A stretch of DNA of 64,000 bases from Candidatus Poribacteria bacterium (GTDB taxonomy: Bacteria; Poribacteria; WGA-4E; WGA-3G), in NCBI GenBank assembly GCA_012270795.1, contig JAAXHO010000219.1, positions 35,042 through 99,041 on the forward strand, given 5' to 3'. A model generated the notes under the pieces. It was not told the DNA's origin. It saw only the letters and a program-made list of their open reading frames with translations, and made no database searches. Positions 21,037 through 31,988 of this stretch are shown in pieces. Position 1 is the first letter of the stretch. Every line of letters starts with the position of its first letter. A program made the position numbers and the translations under genes.

Positions 21037-23086
21037 TTATACGTCTATAAATGGTTTTAGGTCCCAGAGCATGGCGGTACCGTCAAAGCTGCCGCTAACA
21101 AGGATCGTTCCATCAGGTGAAAAGGTTAGAAATTCAACATCTGTTGTATGTCCCCAGAATGTATGGATGTTTTCACTGGTTGCGGGCATCCCATAATCGG
21201 ACTGCCATTTTCTCCATGTCTTCCACCCACCAAGTACCAGATGCAAGATAACGTCCACAAGGGGAAAAGGCGAGTGTATAAAGTTTTGGACTGTCCTCAG
21301 GCTGTGGAATTGTGTGCAGTAGTGTCAATTTTTCAGCACACCATAGGTAGATTTCCCCAAACATCCCGCCAGCAATTACACTACCACAAGGAGAAAAGGC
21401 TAATGCCCTTGTTGTTAGTGGTTTTTCTAAGGGTAACTGAGCTATTTCTTCACCTTTCTCAACGTCCCATATCCGTGCTGTTTCATCACCTGATCCACTC
21501 ATGAGTCTTTTCCCATCTGGTGAAAATGCCAACGACCAGACGTGATCTGTATGTCCTGCAAGTTGTTTTGGTATTTCACTGTGCTTGAGATTCCAGAGGT
21601 AGATCATACCTCCTTTACCAGAAAAAGCAATACGTTCTTCTGAAAATGAAAACGTATCATTTCCTAACTGTGTAGGTGGTGTGAATTCAGTGATCGGCAT
21701 AGCCTCTGATTTACTAATCTTAATCACCTTGTAGACGTTGTGGTTGTGGTTCCAGTCGACAACGAGTATCTCCCCTTCCGGTAAAAAGGTAAAAGACTTA
21801 ATCGCTTCATTAAATTCACTCGGGTAAGATATTTTCTGCGTCTGATTGTTTTTTATATCCCATAAGACAATATATCTTGAATGTCCTCGGATAGCAAGTT
21901 TCCCTTCATGAGTAAACTGAACGTAACGTGGAAAACAGATTGGTTCTGTAAGTGTTATGAAGGTGTGTGCCTTTTTAGAGATGGTCTGTCTGTTAGATAA
22001 GGTGTGGGCAATGACTAATTTCGGAGACTTAGAAAACCATTTATATCCAATACTCTCAATGGGTAGTTCATAAGTCTGTAATTTTTCACGCTGTTCTACG
22101 TTCCATACCTCTATTGTTTCACCAGAAAACATGGTTGCAAGTAGCGTTCCATCCGGTAAATAATAGGGGACTACACGTGACTTTTCATAGTCAGTATAAG
22201 ATTTCTCCAGACAACCGTTCGTTAGATTCCACATCTTTAGTGAACCGTATCTATCACTTGTTACTATAAATTTATTACAAGGTGAAAACCTGATAGAGTT
22301 TACCATATATTGATGGTCCTCAACATAAGCAATGCGTTCACCTGTTCCTATATTCCACACTGAAACGTTGCTTGCGCCACGTAAGGGGACAGAATCAGGG
22401 ATTACATAAGGATTCTGACACGCCAACAAACGACTGTCTGGGGAGAAAGCAAAATTTTTTCCAGGAAACTTAGCGGTTATTGCTCCTGTCATAGGATTCC
22501 ACAAGTAGGTATGATCAATTATTGTGGCTGCGGCGTGTTGTCCATCTGGTGAAAATCGGAGTTTAGAAATTTGATGTGCGCGCACATCATTTGTTTCTTG
22601 CTCCATTTGAGCGACACTTTCGCCGCTTTGAACGTCAAGCCCTTCAATATTACTATCAACATTCACGATGAAAATCCGACAACTGTCTGGAGAAAATGTT
22701 ATATGTCCTGCAGAATGATGAATTTTCGGTTGATTTATTTCTGATATACATTCGCCGCTCTGAATGTCTCGTATTATAGTGGTACAATTCCAATTTGCAA
22801 TTGCGATGAGTTTGCTATCGGGTGAAATTTCAACGGTGGAGATCATACCGCATCCCTTTTCCCATAGGGCAATGGGTGACATTGAAGCTACGTCATACCA
22901 CCAGAGTCCTATGCGTGTGCCGACAGCGAAATATCTGTCATCAGGGGTAAGTGTTATCTCGCGGCTGCCAGCAGGACTTTGATATCCTTTTCCTATTCGG
23001 GCAATTGCCCCTTCAGGCAATGCCCAAGTGTTACCAGTTGGGTCTTCAGGTATGACATTTAATGGTGCTGGTTTTGGGATTTGCAT
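21037..23086 (-). pseudogene. WD40 repeat protein with frameshift near 21175-21185
   Basis: ORF 21173-23086 ends at AVRLWDARNQ*; the other frame (21037-21258) continues SENIHTFWGHTTDVEFLTFSPDGTILVSGSFDGTAMLWDLKPF. Confidence 0.7.
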
Positions 23087-23103
23087 AGTATTCGTTCCTT
23101 AGA

Positions 23104-24342
23104 TTATAGTTCTGCGCGTGTCATAAAGATGGCGTATATTGCAGAAGTTCGCACCAGATCAGGAATATAGACTCGTTCATTTATTGCATGTCCTCCTTCA
23201 CCGCGCGGCCCGTAGCCGATTCCTGGCAAACCTGTATTTACAAAATAGTGCAGGTCTGTGAATCCGGTGGTGCTTCTGAACTTTGGTTGATTGTATCGTA
23301 TTGTACGCACAGCATCTGCGAATCTTTGTGCCAGTACGGATTCAGGGTCTGTCAAACAGGGTTCAATTCGTAGGATAGTTTTTACTTCTGCCTTTAGATT
23401 TTCAAAGTAATCACATGCGCCTAAAATTGCTTCGCGTATTTCAAGTTCTGCTAACTCCAGTTTTTCATTTGGGGTGATTCTTCGGTCAATTGAGAAAGTA
23501 AGATGTGCTGGTACAGTATTAACTTTATCTCCTTCGGTTCCATGGAACGTTCCGCCGATGTTCATAGTTGGAAAACGTTCAGTGCCATCGGGTAACGTAA
23601 AAGCTCTATGAGTGGACTTCAAATCTCTTTTAATTCGTTGGAGTGCAGAAACAAGTTCAGCAGTTTTTTCAAAAGCATTGATGCCTTTATCAGTTTGGGA
23701 GGCGTGTGCTGCTTTACCCTGGACTTCAATTTCTAACCAGAGTACACCGTTGTGTCCGTTTCCGATATTCATTTCTGTTCCGCCTTCACAGTTGACGACA
23801 TAATCGGCTTTGACTAATCCCTTTTGGACAATATATCCCGCGCCTAATTGTCCACCTGTTTCTTCGTCACATGTGAACGAGCATTCGATGTTAAATGTAG
23901 GTTTAAGACCGGTCTTTTGAATGGTTTGGATTGCAAATAGCAGCGCAGCGATGCTATCCTTCATGTCATCTGCCCCGCGTCCATATAGCCAATCTCCTTC
24001 AATTTTACCGCTGAACGGGTCTCCAAACCGCCATTCTCCTGCTATAGGTACGACATCGTAGTGTGCATTGAAATGCACTGTCTTTTTTGCACCGACATCC
24101 CACCTTGCAATTAGGTTTAATCGAGGATGGCTTGTACTGTTTGAAATTACTTGAGCAGCCCGTCTTTTTGGTACCTTTACCACCTCTGTTTTCATACCTA
24201 ATGTTTTGCACTTTGCCTCAAGGAGTGCCACCATTTCTGTATAATTTTCTCCTGGTGGATTAACAGTAGGGATTTTGACAAGTTCTTGTAGTAAATGGCA
24301 CAAGGATTCCTGATTGTCCTTAATATGGGTTTGTATGGACAT
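23104..24342 (-). CDS. M20 family metallopeptidase (ArgE/DapE/ACY1-like)
   Basis: FNAHYDVVPIAGEW, LYGRGADDMKDSIAA, CDEETGGQLGAGYI, GPRGEGGHAINERV. Confidence 0.93.
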   Translation of the reverse strand: MSIQTHIKDNQESLCHLLQELVKIPTVNPPGENYTEMVALLEAKCKTLGMKTEVVKVPKRRAAQVISNSTSHPRLNLIARWDVGAKKTVHFNAHYDVVPIAGEWRFGDPFSGKIEGDWLYGRGADDMKDSIAALLFAIQTIQKTGLKPTFNIECSFTCDEETGGQLGAGYIVQKGLVKADYVVNCEGGTEMNIGNGHNGVLWLEIEVQGKAAHASQTDKGINAFEKTAELVSALQRIKRDLKSTHRAFTLPDGTERFPTMNIGGTFHGTEGDKVNTVPAHLTFSIDRRITPNEKLELAELEIREAILGACDYFENLKAEVKTILRIEPCLTDPESVLAQRFADAVRTIRYNQPKFRSTTGFTDLHYFVNTGLPGIGYGPRGEGGHAINERVYIPDLVRTSAIYAIFMTRAEL

Positions 24343-24358
24343 TTATCATATCTCCTGT

Positions 24359-24772
24359 TTACGATATAACTGCTTGGTCACTGGCTGATAAGTGTGCGAC
24401 TGTTTTTCCAGTATCTGTAAAAGTGCGAGTAACATCAACGGACGCGTAGGTCCACAGAATTTTCATAGGTGCATTGCTTTCATTCCAAAACCGGTGGGGT
24501 ATACCTGCGGGAACAAAAGTTGTGTCATAGATGTGCATAGTAATGATGTCACCGTCAATTTCGCAGTGTGCTTCACCCTCAAGGATTGTAACAGATTCAT
24601 CGCAGTTGTGGTAGTGTCGTGCAATTGCGGCCCCGGGGTTAAATATTGTAATACCGTTGGTGAGTGATGTTGAATTGTTCCATTTACCGGCTAAAGGGAC
24701 GGTTTTGACACCAGTACCGCGGTCAATAGGTTTCTGTCTATCAAAATCAATTATCTGTGCTTTACTGTTCAT
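24359..24772 (-). CDS. Cupin domain protein
   Basis: NPGAAIARHYHNCDESVTILEGEAHCEIDGD...DTTFVPAGIPHRFWN. Confidence 0.9.
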   Translation of the reverse strand: MNSKAQIIDFDRQKPIDRGTGVKTVPLAGKWNNSTSLTNGITIFNPGAAIARHYHNCDESVTILEGEAHCEIDGDIITMHIYDTTFVPAGIPHRFWNESNAPMKILWTYASVDVTRTFTDTGKTVAHLSASDQAVIS

Positions 24773-24929
24773 TTTCTTTAGGTCTCTCTGTATAGATTTG
24801 TTATAGTTTCACACAAATACACAAATATTTCAACAAAAAAAATGGTTAGTTAGAGGTATTCATTTTTCAGGTATTTTACATTTTATTCTGGTATCAAAAC
24901 ATGGTGATTTAATTGGATGATTATTTCTT

Positions 24930-24955
24930 AAAATGTTTCCAAATGGAAACATTTT
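24930..24955. terminator. Perfect hairpin followed by T-run
   Basis: AAAATGTTTCC-AAAT-GGAAACATTTT then TT. Confidence 0.5.
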
Positions 24956-25296
24956 TCGTTTTTTTGGTAACTTTTGAAATTGGCTGTTATCCTAGTCGTA
25001 GCAAAGGGTTACAGGTGTTTTTTGTGAATTCGAAAAAATTTTTTTGGGAAAAGTGTAACATTTTGGATTTTTTTGATATTTTGGATTTTTGACATACTAT
25101 TTTAGGTGCAATAATGTGGTTTTTTGTGTGTTCTGTTGAATGGGATAAATTCAATTCATTCACTCCTATTATTTTAGTTGAAGGCATCTTGTTCTAACTC
25201 TAAAATACAATGTGAAATATAGTATAACACATATAATTATCTATTGTCAAATTAAAATATACTTTTTTATGTTTTTCTACAAAATAATAGGAAATA

Positions 25297-25494
25297 ATAC
25301 CATTTCTAAAATATAATTTCTCATTAGCTGCGGAGATATGGTAGGAACGACTTCCAAATCAAGAAATCAACGGTATGAATGCCTTTTGGCATTCCCCGGG
25401 TCGCGACCGAGAGGTCGCTCCTACCGAAGAGAGGTACCCAACCAGCAATAACAGTGGGTTTCCGTAATGAAACAATATTTTTTAGAAATGGTAT
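25297..25494. mobile_element. MITE-like element, ATACCATTTCTAAAA TIR family, containing GTAGGAGCGACC-type hairpin modules
   Basis: ATACCATTTCTAAAA at 25297 and inverted TTTTAGAAATGGTAT ending 25494. Confidence 0.8.
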
Positions 25495-25617
25495 AAGAAA
25501 CTATTCTCTAAGAAAATGTTCAAAGATTTACGATATTCTGTCGTGCAAGAATTTGAATTTTTTTATTCTTAAAATCTTATTGTGGTTAGGATTAAGAGGG
25601 TAAATTTCAATTTTGAG

Positions 25618-25646
25618 TTGCTATTTCGTAAAAAGCATGTTATAAT
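25618..25646 (+). promoter_or_regulatory. Putative sigma70 promoter upstream of ftsH
   Basis: TTGCTA (25618) - 17 bp - TATAAT (25641-25646). Confidence 0.4.
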
Positions 25647-25830
25647 TCTTTCAGAAAACAAACATTCATACTATAACAGACACTACACCAGAAATTCTGC
25701 ATTTCTATATATATATAATTATGTGTGTGTGTTGTGTGGGTTCAAAGTTGAGTATCGGTACTTGATGCGCGGCATTGTGTGCTGCAACGTTGATAATGCA
25801 GATATTTTAGGAAGATAAGAAACGAGGCGA

Positions 25831-27843
25831 TTGGTTGTGAACAAGAACACTAAGAACATGTTCGTTTGGTTTATTTTGGGTTTGGTTGTTGTTGTCGCTA
25901 TCTATCAACTAATTAACAGAAGTGACCAAGTTTACGAATTAGCAACATCCGATTTTCATCGTTACATAAAGCAAGAAGAACCAGAAAAAAGTCCAAGTTT
26001 TTTTGATGGTAATCTGCTTCTTGACGATGAATGGATTGAAGGAAAGTTTAGTGTGGCTGGTATTTCACAGGTTATAGACGACTTTGAAAAAAAGGTTGAA
26101 GCAGACCTTGAAAAAAAAGCTGAAGCAGATCTTGAAAAAAGGGGTATAGCAGACTTTGAAGAAAAGGGTATAGTAGACTATGCAAAAAAAGAGATAAAAT
26201 TCTTTAAAAATTGGAATGGGTTATTCAAAACGAGTCGGGATACCGTTGAAGATTACGGCATACAAAAGTTACTTGATGATAAAGGTATAGGTTATAATGC
26301 AAAACCCGCCTCAAGTTTTCCTGACTGGTTGCTTGTTATTGGTACTACGGTCGTTCCATTGATGATATTTCTCGGTTTGATGATATTCTTGTCTCGTCAG
26401 ATGCAAGGGAGTGGGAATCGCGCGCTTTCCTTTGGTAAGAGCAAAGCTAGGCTTCATACGGAAAATGATAAACCTATTACTTTTGATGATGTTGCGGGTG
26501 TGGATGAGGCAAAAGAAGCACTTGAAGAGGTTATTGAATTCCTGAAAGCCCCAAAAAAGTATGAGCGGCTGGGGGGAACTATTCCGAAAGGTGTTTTGTT
26601 AGTTGGGCCTCCGGGTACGGGAAAGACGATGCTTGCGAAGGCAGTTGCGGGTGAAGCGGATGTGCCATTTTTTACGATCAGTGGTTCAGATTTTGTAGAA
26701 ATGTTTGTTGGTGTGGGTGCTTCTCGTGTACGTGATCTCTTTGAAACGGGTAAGAAAAATGCACCTTGTATTATCTTTATAGATGAGCTTGACGCAGTGG
26801 GTCGTCACCGCGGTGCGGGTATTGGTGGTGGCCATGATGAGAGGGAACAGACATTAAATGCCTTGCTTGTGCAAATGCAAGGTTTTGAAGAATCAGAAAG
26901 TGTCATTTTGATTGCAGCGACTAACCGTCCGGATGTACTTGATCCTGCCTTACTTCGTCCCGGTAGATTTGATAGACAAATTATTGTAGACTTGCCAGAT
27001 GTGCGTGGGAGAGAAGCGATCCTTGGCGTTCATACGAAAGACCCTTATAAACTTTCAGAAGATGTAAATTTAGAAATATTAGCGAAAGCAACGCCCGGAT
27101 TTTCAGGTGCGGACTTGAAGAATATGGCAAACGAAGCCGCATTACTTGCAGCGAGAGAGGAAAAGGAAGAAATTGATATGAGCTGCTTTGATGAGGCGAA
27201 AGATCGAGTTTTGATGGGCCCGGAACGACGTAGCCTTGTTATTAGCGAAGAAGAGAGACGTATTACTGCCTATCATGAAGCGGGTCATGCGCTGATGTTA
27301 CATTTTGTTCCAGAGAGTGATCCGAACTACAAATGTACTATCGTTCCTCGTGGTAGAGCACTCGGAGTAACGGCAAAACTCCCTCTTGAAGAGCGGCATA
27401 ATCTGAACCGTAAAGGTCTGCTTGCCCATATCATTTTTGCGTTAGGGGGACGTGTTGCTGAGGAGATTATTTTCGGTGAGCAGACAACCGGTGCACAAAA
27501 CGATTTTGAGCAAGCCACGAGTCTTGCACGAAGGATGGTAACGCAATGGGGTATGAGTCCATTAGGTCCCTTGACATTCGGTAGAAGGGATGAGCAGATT
27601 TTTCTCGGCAAAGAATTAGCAGTTCATCAAGATTACAGTGAAGAAACAGCGATTGCAATTGACAAAGCAGTTTATGATATTGTTATGGAGTGTTATGAAA
27701 AGGCGAGAAAAATTATTGAAACCAACCTTGATGGCTTAAAACTACTTGCGGATGCGTTGTTAGAGCGTGAAACTCTTATTACTGAAGAGATTGAAGAGAT
27801 TCTCGGCCCCAGACCGCAGTTGCCAGCGAAACCTATTACATGA
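25831..27843 (+). CDS. ftsH: ATP-dependent zinc metalloprotease FtsH
   Basis: [21 protein letters not shown]-like [14 protein letters not shown], zinc motif HEAGHALM; non-ATG start (TTG 25831 or GTG 25837). Confidence 0.96.
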   Translation: MVVNKNTKNMFVWFILGLVVVVAIYQLINRSDQVYELATSDFHRYIKQEEPEKSPSFFDGNLLLDDEWIEGKFSVAGISQVIDDFEKKVEADLEKKAEADLEKRGIADFEEKGIVDYAKKEIKFFKNWNGLFKTSRDTVEDYGIQKLLDDKGIGYNAKPASSFPDWLLVIGTTVVPLMIFLGLMIFLSRQMQGSGNRALSFGKSKARLHTENDKPITFDDVAGVDEAKEALEEVIEFLKAPKKYERLGGTIPKGVLLVGPPGTGKTMLAKAVAGEADVPFFTISGSDFVEMFVGVGASRVRDLFETGKKNAPCIIFIDELDAVGRHRGAGIGGGHDEREQTLNALLVQMQGFEESESVILIAATNRPDVLDPALLRPGRFDRQIIVDLPDVRGREAILGVHTKDPYKLSEDVNLEILAKATPGFSGADLKNMANEAALLAAREEKEEIDMSCFDEAKDRVLMGPERRSLVISEEERRITAYHEAGHALMLHFVPESDPNYKCTIVPRGRALGVTAKLPLEERHNLNRKGLLAHIIFALGGRVAEEIIFGEQTTGAQNDFEQATSLARRMVTQWGMSPLGPLTFGRRDEQIFLGKELAVHQDYSEETAIAIDKAVYDIVMECYEKARKIIETNLDGLKLLADALLERETLITEEIEEILGPRPQLPAKPIT

Positions 27844-28676
27844 ACTGCCGGGGCAAAGACCTTATTTTTGGTGAACGCACCCATATCATGGGTGTCCTAA
27901 ATGTCACCCCAGATTCATTTTCCGATGGTGGAACTTACCTGAATATTGATTCTGCAGTATTGCATGCCAAGACTATGGTGGCTGAAGGGGCAACAATTAT
28001 TGACATTGGCGGGGAGTCTTCTCGTCCTGGTGCTGATCCAGTCCCAACAGATGTAGAAATCAACCGAGTAATACCTGTCATCCGGGCACTTGTTTCGGAA
28101 CAACTGAACGTATTATACTCAGTAGACACCACAAAAGCTGAAGTTGCAAGAAAAGCATTTGAAGCAGGGGCACACATCGTAAACGATATTACTGCCTTAC
28201 GTGGTGATTCTGTGATGGCACATGTTGCAGCTGAAATGGATGCTGGTGTGATCTTAATGCACATGCGGGGAACACCCCGTACAATGCAGAATGCACCTAA
28301 GTACGAAAATGTCGTTGATGAAGTATATGCATCGTTGGAAAGTTGGATTTTCTGTGCTATAGAAAGCGGTATTGCTCCGGATCGCATTATAATTGATCCT
28401 GGAATAGGTTTTGGCAAAACGATCAAACAGAACTTACAGATATTAAGACAACTTGATGTATTTAAACGGTTCAATAAACCGTTACTTATCGGCACATCAA
28501 GAAAATCCTTTATTGGTAATCTGTTAGACTTACCTGTAACTGAAAGACTTGAAGGTTCACTTGCAACGGTGTGTTGGGCAATAGCGCGTGGTGTTGATAT
28601 TGTTCGTGTTCATGATGTTCAAGCATCGTTCCGTGCGGCGCGAATAACAGATGTACTTTTTCGAGAAAATAAATAG
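27840..28676 (+). CDS. folP: Dihydropteroate synthase
   Basis: [41 protein letters not shown]; start overlaps ftsH stop. Confidence 0.95.
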   Translation: MNCRGKDLIFGERTHIMGVLNVTPDSFSDGGTYLNIDSAVLHAKTMVAEGATIIDIGGESSRPGADPVPTDVEINRVIPVIRALVSEQLNVLYSVDTTKAEVARKAFEAGAHIVNDITALRGDSVMAHVAAEMDAGVILMHMRGTPRTMQNAPKYENVVDEVYASLESWIFCAIESGIAPDRIIIDPGIGFGKTIKQNLQILRQLDVFKRFNKPLLIGTSRKSFIGNLLDLPVTERLEGSLATVCWAIARGVDIVRVHDVQASFRAARITDVLFRENK

Positions 28677-28690
28677 AATTATATTGATAG

Positions 28691-29083
28691 ATGCTTCAAC
28701 AAAAAATCTATGGGATCGGCATTGACATCATTGAAGTTGAACGAATTAGACAACTTTCTTTTAAATGGGGAAGTCGTTTTGAGGAACGCGTTTTTACGGT
28801 AAGGGAGCTTGATTATTGTGGTGTTGTCCCAACTCGTTATGCTCGACTTGCAGCTCGATTTGCTGCAAAAGAAGCAACACTGAAAGCACTTGGCACTGGG
28901 TTAACAACTGGGATGAACTGGCAAGATGTAGAAATAACTGCAAATAGTGCTGGAAAACCGTCTCTTGATTTACATGGGAAAGTTAGGGAATATGCCACAG
29001 AGCTCGGTGTTGTTTCAACATTTGTCAGTCTTTCACACTCGGTGAATTATGCAGTTGCACAAGTAACGCTCTGTACTTTATAG
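28691..29083 (+). CDS. acpS: Holo-[acyl-carrier-protein] synthase
   Basis: YGIGIDIIEVERIRQL, RLAARFAAKEATLKALGTGL, VSLSHSVNYAVAQV. Confidence 0.95.
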   Translation: MLQQKIYGIGIDIIEVERIRQLSFKWGSRFEERVFTVRELDYCGVVPTRYARLAARFAAKEATLKALGTGLTTGMNWQDVEITANSAGKPSLDLHGKVREYATELGVVSTFVSLSHSVNYAVAQVTLCTL

Positions 29084-29112
29084 TCTGCAAACGACTTTGC
29101 AGTAAGTAATTA

Positions 29113-30264
29113 ATGAATGTGATGTTAGATTTATTTAGACTTAGGACTTATTATACAGACCTTTTAGGTAGTGTGTTTATATTGGGATTATGTGTATTTT
29201 TTAATTCTATAGTTCCAGTTGTATTTGCATCAGAAACGAGCGCAAATGCTAAAGCTGATATATTCTTGAAACAACTCCTTGGTGCTGAATATCGTGGTAT
29301 GGGTGGAAGTTTTGTGGGACTAACCGATGGAGCAGATGCGTTGGGTAACAATCCTGCTGGTATCTCCATAGATGCAGGAAATAGATTTTCAGTCCACATG
29401 GTTCGCTTTCCCCGGACCATTGCACTTCTATCCAAACCGAATTTTGATGATAACTATGAAGACTATGGTCAGTATGAACAACGTGCTTCTGGTATAGAAA
29501 CGTTGAATTGGGCATTTCCGATAGGTAAGTTCGGCACTTTAGGTTTGTCCATATCTACTGCGCATGAAGGTCCGTTTCGCCGTGTCAATCACGAGGGAAA
29601 AGCACTCAACAATTTTCCGGAAAATAACCTTGCAGTTGGAACGAGTTATGGTATAAAATTCATTGATAACACCTTTATTGGATTTGATGCGAAGTGGTTA
29701 CGTTCTAAGATAACTGATGAATCTGATGTTGAACATTTTGGACGTGGATATGCTTACAATGTTGGCCTCATTCAACGCATTGGAGAGCGTTTTCAGTTTG
29801 GAGTTGTTGTCCATAGTTTAAGTAACGGTTTGTCGTTTATTGATGCGAGTATACCGGACAGAATTCGTCGTAGTATCAGTGCGGGTTGTGTCTACAAACG
29901 TGATTTTTCGAAGGCATCGTTAAGTTTTGGTTTTGATATTCATCCACCTTTTACAGATGGTATCCGAGCCAACATCGGAACTGAAGTTTGGTATCTTAGT
30001 CGTTTCGGTGTGAGATTAGGTTATATTAGAGACATAGATAACCGTTATGCGTCCGTTTCTCTTTTGGAAAGTTCAACCGTTGAGATGGAAGAACGTCCTT
30101 GGAAAGCAGAAGGTATCTGTTTAGGTTTAGGGGTACGTGTCGCGAGTTGGACATTAAATGCAGCATATACGCCTCAATACACGCCAACTGCAGAAACTGA
30201 TGAACGGATACATATTGTTCAAGGTGCATCTGTATACACCTTTTCAGTTGGACAGACTTTTTAG
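29113..30264 (+). CDS. PorV/PorQ-like outer membrane protein
   Basis: Signal peptide; GAEYRGMGGSFVGLTDGADALGNNPAGI; repeated beta strands. Confidence 0.8.
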   Translation: MNVMLDLFRLRTYYTDLLGSVFILGLCVFFNSIVPVVFASETSANAKADIFLKQLLGAEYRGMGGSFVGLTDGADALGNNPAGISIDAGNRFSVHMVRFPRTIALLSKPNFDDNYEDYGQYEQRASGIETLNWAFPIGKFGTLGLSISTAHEGPFRRVNHEGKALNNFPENNLAVGTSYGIKFIDNTFIGFDAKWLRSKITDESDVEHFGRGYAYNVGLIQRIGERFQFGVVVHSLSNGLSFIDASIPDRIRRSISAGCVYKRDFSKASLSFGFDIHPPFTDGIRANIGTEVWYLSRFGVRLGYIRDIDNRYASVSLLESSTVEMEERPWKAEGICLGLGVRVASWTLNAAYTPQYTPTAETDERIHIVQGASVYTFSVGQTF

Positions 30265-30477
30265 TTTTAGAAGGTCAAGTTATCATCAGATAGGCAGAGT
30301 AATTAAACTCTGTAACCGATTAGGAGGGAAAATAAATAACATAGAATATGCCCTAACCCCACGCATTAATATACAAATTCAGACAAATAAATTGGAAACT
30401 TTTAAAGCACAGCTTCAGAGCATTGGAATACCAATAATTGAAATAAATTGATTACTTACTTGTTAGAGGAATGCACG

Positions 30478-30909
30478 TTGAGCAAAGTGAAATATTCAAC
30501 CACACATGAATGGATTGAAGTTGTTGATTCAGAGGGAACCATTGGCATTACAGAACGCGCCCAACACATTTATGGAGAGATTATCTTCGTAGATATCTCG
30601 TCTGAACAAGAATGTGAACAAGGTGAGATTATCGGTAGAATCGAAACAGAAACCGGCAGCAATTTCTACCTCTATGCCCCTGTAGCAGGAGAAATATACG
30701 AGGTCAATCCAGCACTTGAAGAAGATGTTGATATTATTAATAATCTACCAGAAGGGGATGGTTGGATTTGTAAAATTTATATTGATAACGTAAGTGAACT
30801 TGATTCGTTATTAACTCTTGATGAATATGAAGATTATGAAGAAGATGAACTTGATGAGGGTGAGTATTTACCCGAAACAGATTTCTTTGAAGACGTTGAT
30901 GATTATTGA
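30478..30909 (+). CDS. GcvH-like protein lacking the lipoyl-lysine, acidic C-terminal tail
   Basis: KVKYSTTHEWIEVVDSEGTIGITERAQHIYGEIIFVD and YAPVAGEIYEVNPALEE are GcvH-like; IETETGSNFYLYAPV replaces ESVKAxSDIYSPV. Confidence 0.8.
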   Translation: MSKVKYSTTHEWIEVVDSEGTIGITERAQHIYGEIIFVDISSEQECEQGEIIGRIETETGSNFYLYAPVAGEIYEVNPALEEDVDIINNLPEGDGWICKIYIDNVSELDSLLTLDEYEDYEEDELDEGEYLPETDFFEDVDDY

Positions 30910-31841
30910 TCCTCAACGGAGGTTATATAGACACGACGGATAAGTCGTAATTTTGGAACAGGAATTATTGACTCAACTCTATACCCTGAGTCTGTAAGTT
31001 GTTGGCTGATGTCACGAATGTCAATGAAGCCAACTTTAGGGGCACATGTGCGTAGATTAGTGAGTATGTCAAGTGTTGCAGTTGGATCCTTTACGAGACT
31101 TATACCGTAGGGTAGATCTGTAGCAATTGCGTCAAACTTACTTTGGATCGTGCGTGCATCATTTAATTGCACATCGGCATGTAAACCAAAATGTGATAGA
31201 TTTTTTGTTGTAGCCCCTACCATGCGTGGGTTGATATCATATCCGCTTGCTTTCATACCGTATTGTGCTGCTGCCATTATAATCGTTCCTGTTCCACAGC
31301 ATGGGTCAAGAAGGTGTTCGCCTGGTGATGAGATTATATTCACAAGAGCAAGTGCTAAGCGTGCGGGGAGTGAACTGGAAGTTACGTGGGGTCTTTGGTT
31401 GAATTTTACCCACATCCCATCTGCTTCAGAAAGGACTTTACCGAACCAGATTTTTTCAGCAGTAATCACGGTTATGAATACCACTTGCGGTGCGGATAAA
31501 TTCGGTTTACCATTGACCATACTGCCAATTTTACGAGCCAATGCCATTGAATCAAGGTTAAGACTACGCGGTTTTTTAATAACTGAAACTCTAAACTCGT
31601 CTGCCTGTAAGTTGGCAGCTTGAATGTTCTTGTATAGTTCTGCAAGACTGGAAGTTTCAAAATACACTTCCGAACAACTTTTCAGAAACGCGCCTCTACG
31701 CGTATCAACACATGTGTCAGAGATCGTAATACCGAATTCGTTTGATGCAGCACCTGTCAAGGACACAGATTCTGCTGAAGCTAGTTCGTCCAATTGAAAC
31801 GGAATTGCTACAAGGTATAGGTGTTTTTTTGTTTCTGCCAT
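30903..31841 (-). CDS. Putative RNA/DNA methyltransferase (Trm-G10/TRM11-like RNA methylase)
   Basis: HLLDPCCGTGTIIMAAAQYGMKASGYDINPRMV, ATDLPYGIS. Confidence 0.82.
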   Translation of the reverse strand: MAETKKHLYLVAIPFQLDELASAESVSLTGAASNEFGITISDTCVDTRRGAFLKSCSEVYFETSSLAELYKNIQAANLQADEFRVSVIKKPRSLNLDSMALARKIGSMVNGKPNLSAPQVVFITVITAEKIWFGKVLSEADGMWVKFNQRPHVTSSSLPARLALALVNIISSPGEHLLDPCCGTGTIIMAAAQYGMKASGYDINPRMVGATTKNLSHFGLHADVQLNDARTIQSKFDAIATDLPYGISLVKDPTATLDILTNLRTCAPKVGFIDIRDISQQLTDSGYRVESIIPVPKLRLIRRVYITSVEDQ

Positions 31842-31988
31842 GTATTAAAGTGTATAATTATTTAGTATAAAGAAAATGAAAAGATTTAAGAATGCAACTT
31901 CATTATACATTTTTGATAAATGAAGATTTAACGGATTTACCATAATAACATAAAAAAATAGAATTGACAATATTAGAAAGGAGGCAGA

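Noticed and set aside
25379-25818. ORFs 25379-25603 and 25582-25818 upstream of ftsH
   Set aside because: Lie in MITE and AT-rich sequence; no RBS or coding signature.
30265-30451. Coding-like stretch VIKLCNRLGGKINNIEYALTPRINIQIQTNKLETFKAQLQSIGIPIIEIN before the GcvH-like gene
   Set aside because: No credible start codon in frame after the previous gene; could be a remnant but cannot be supported.
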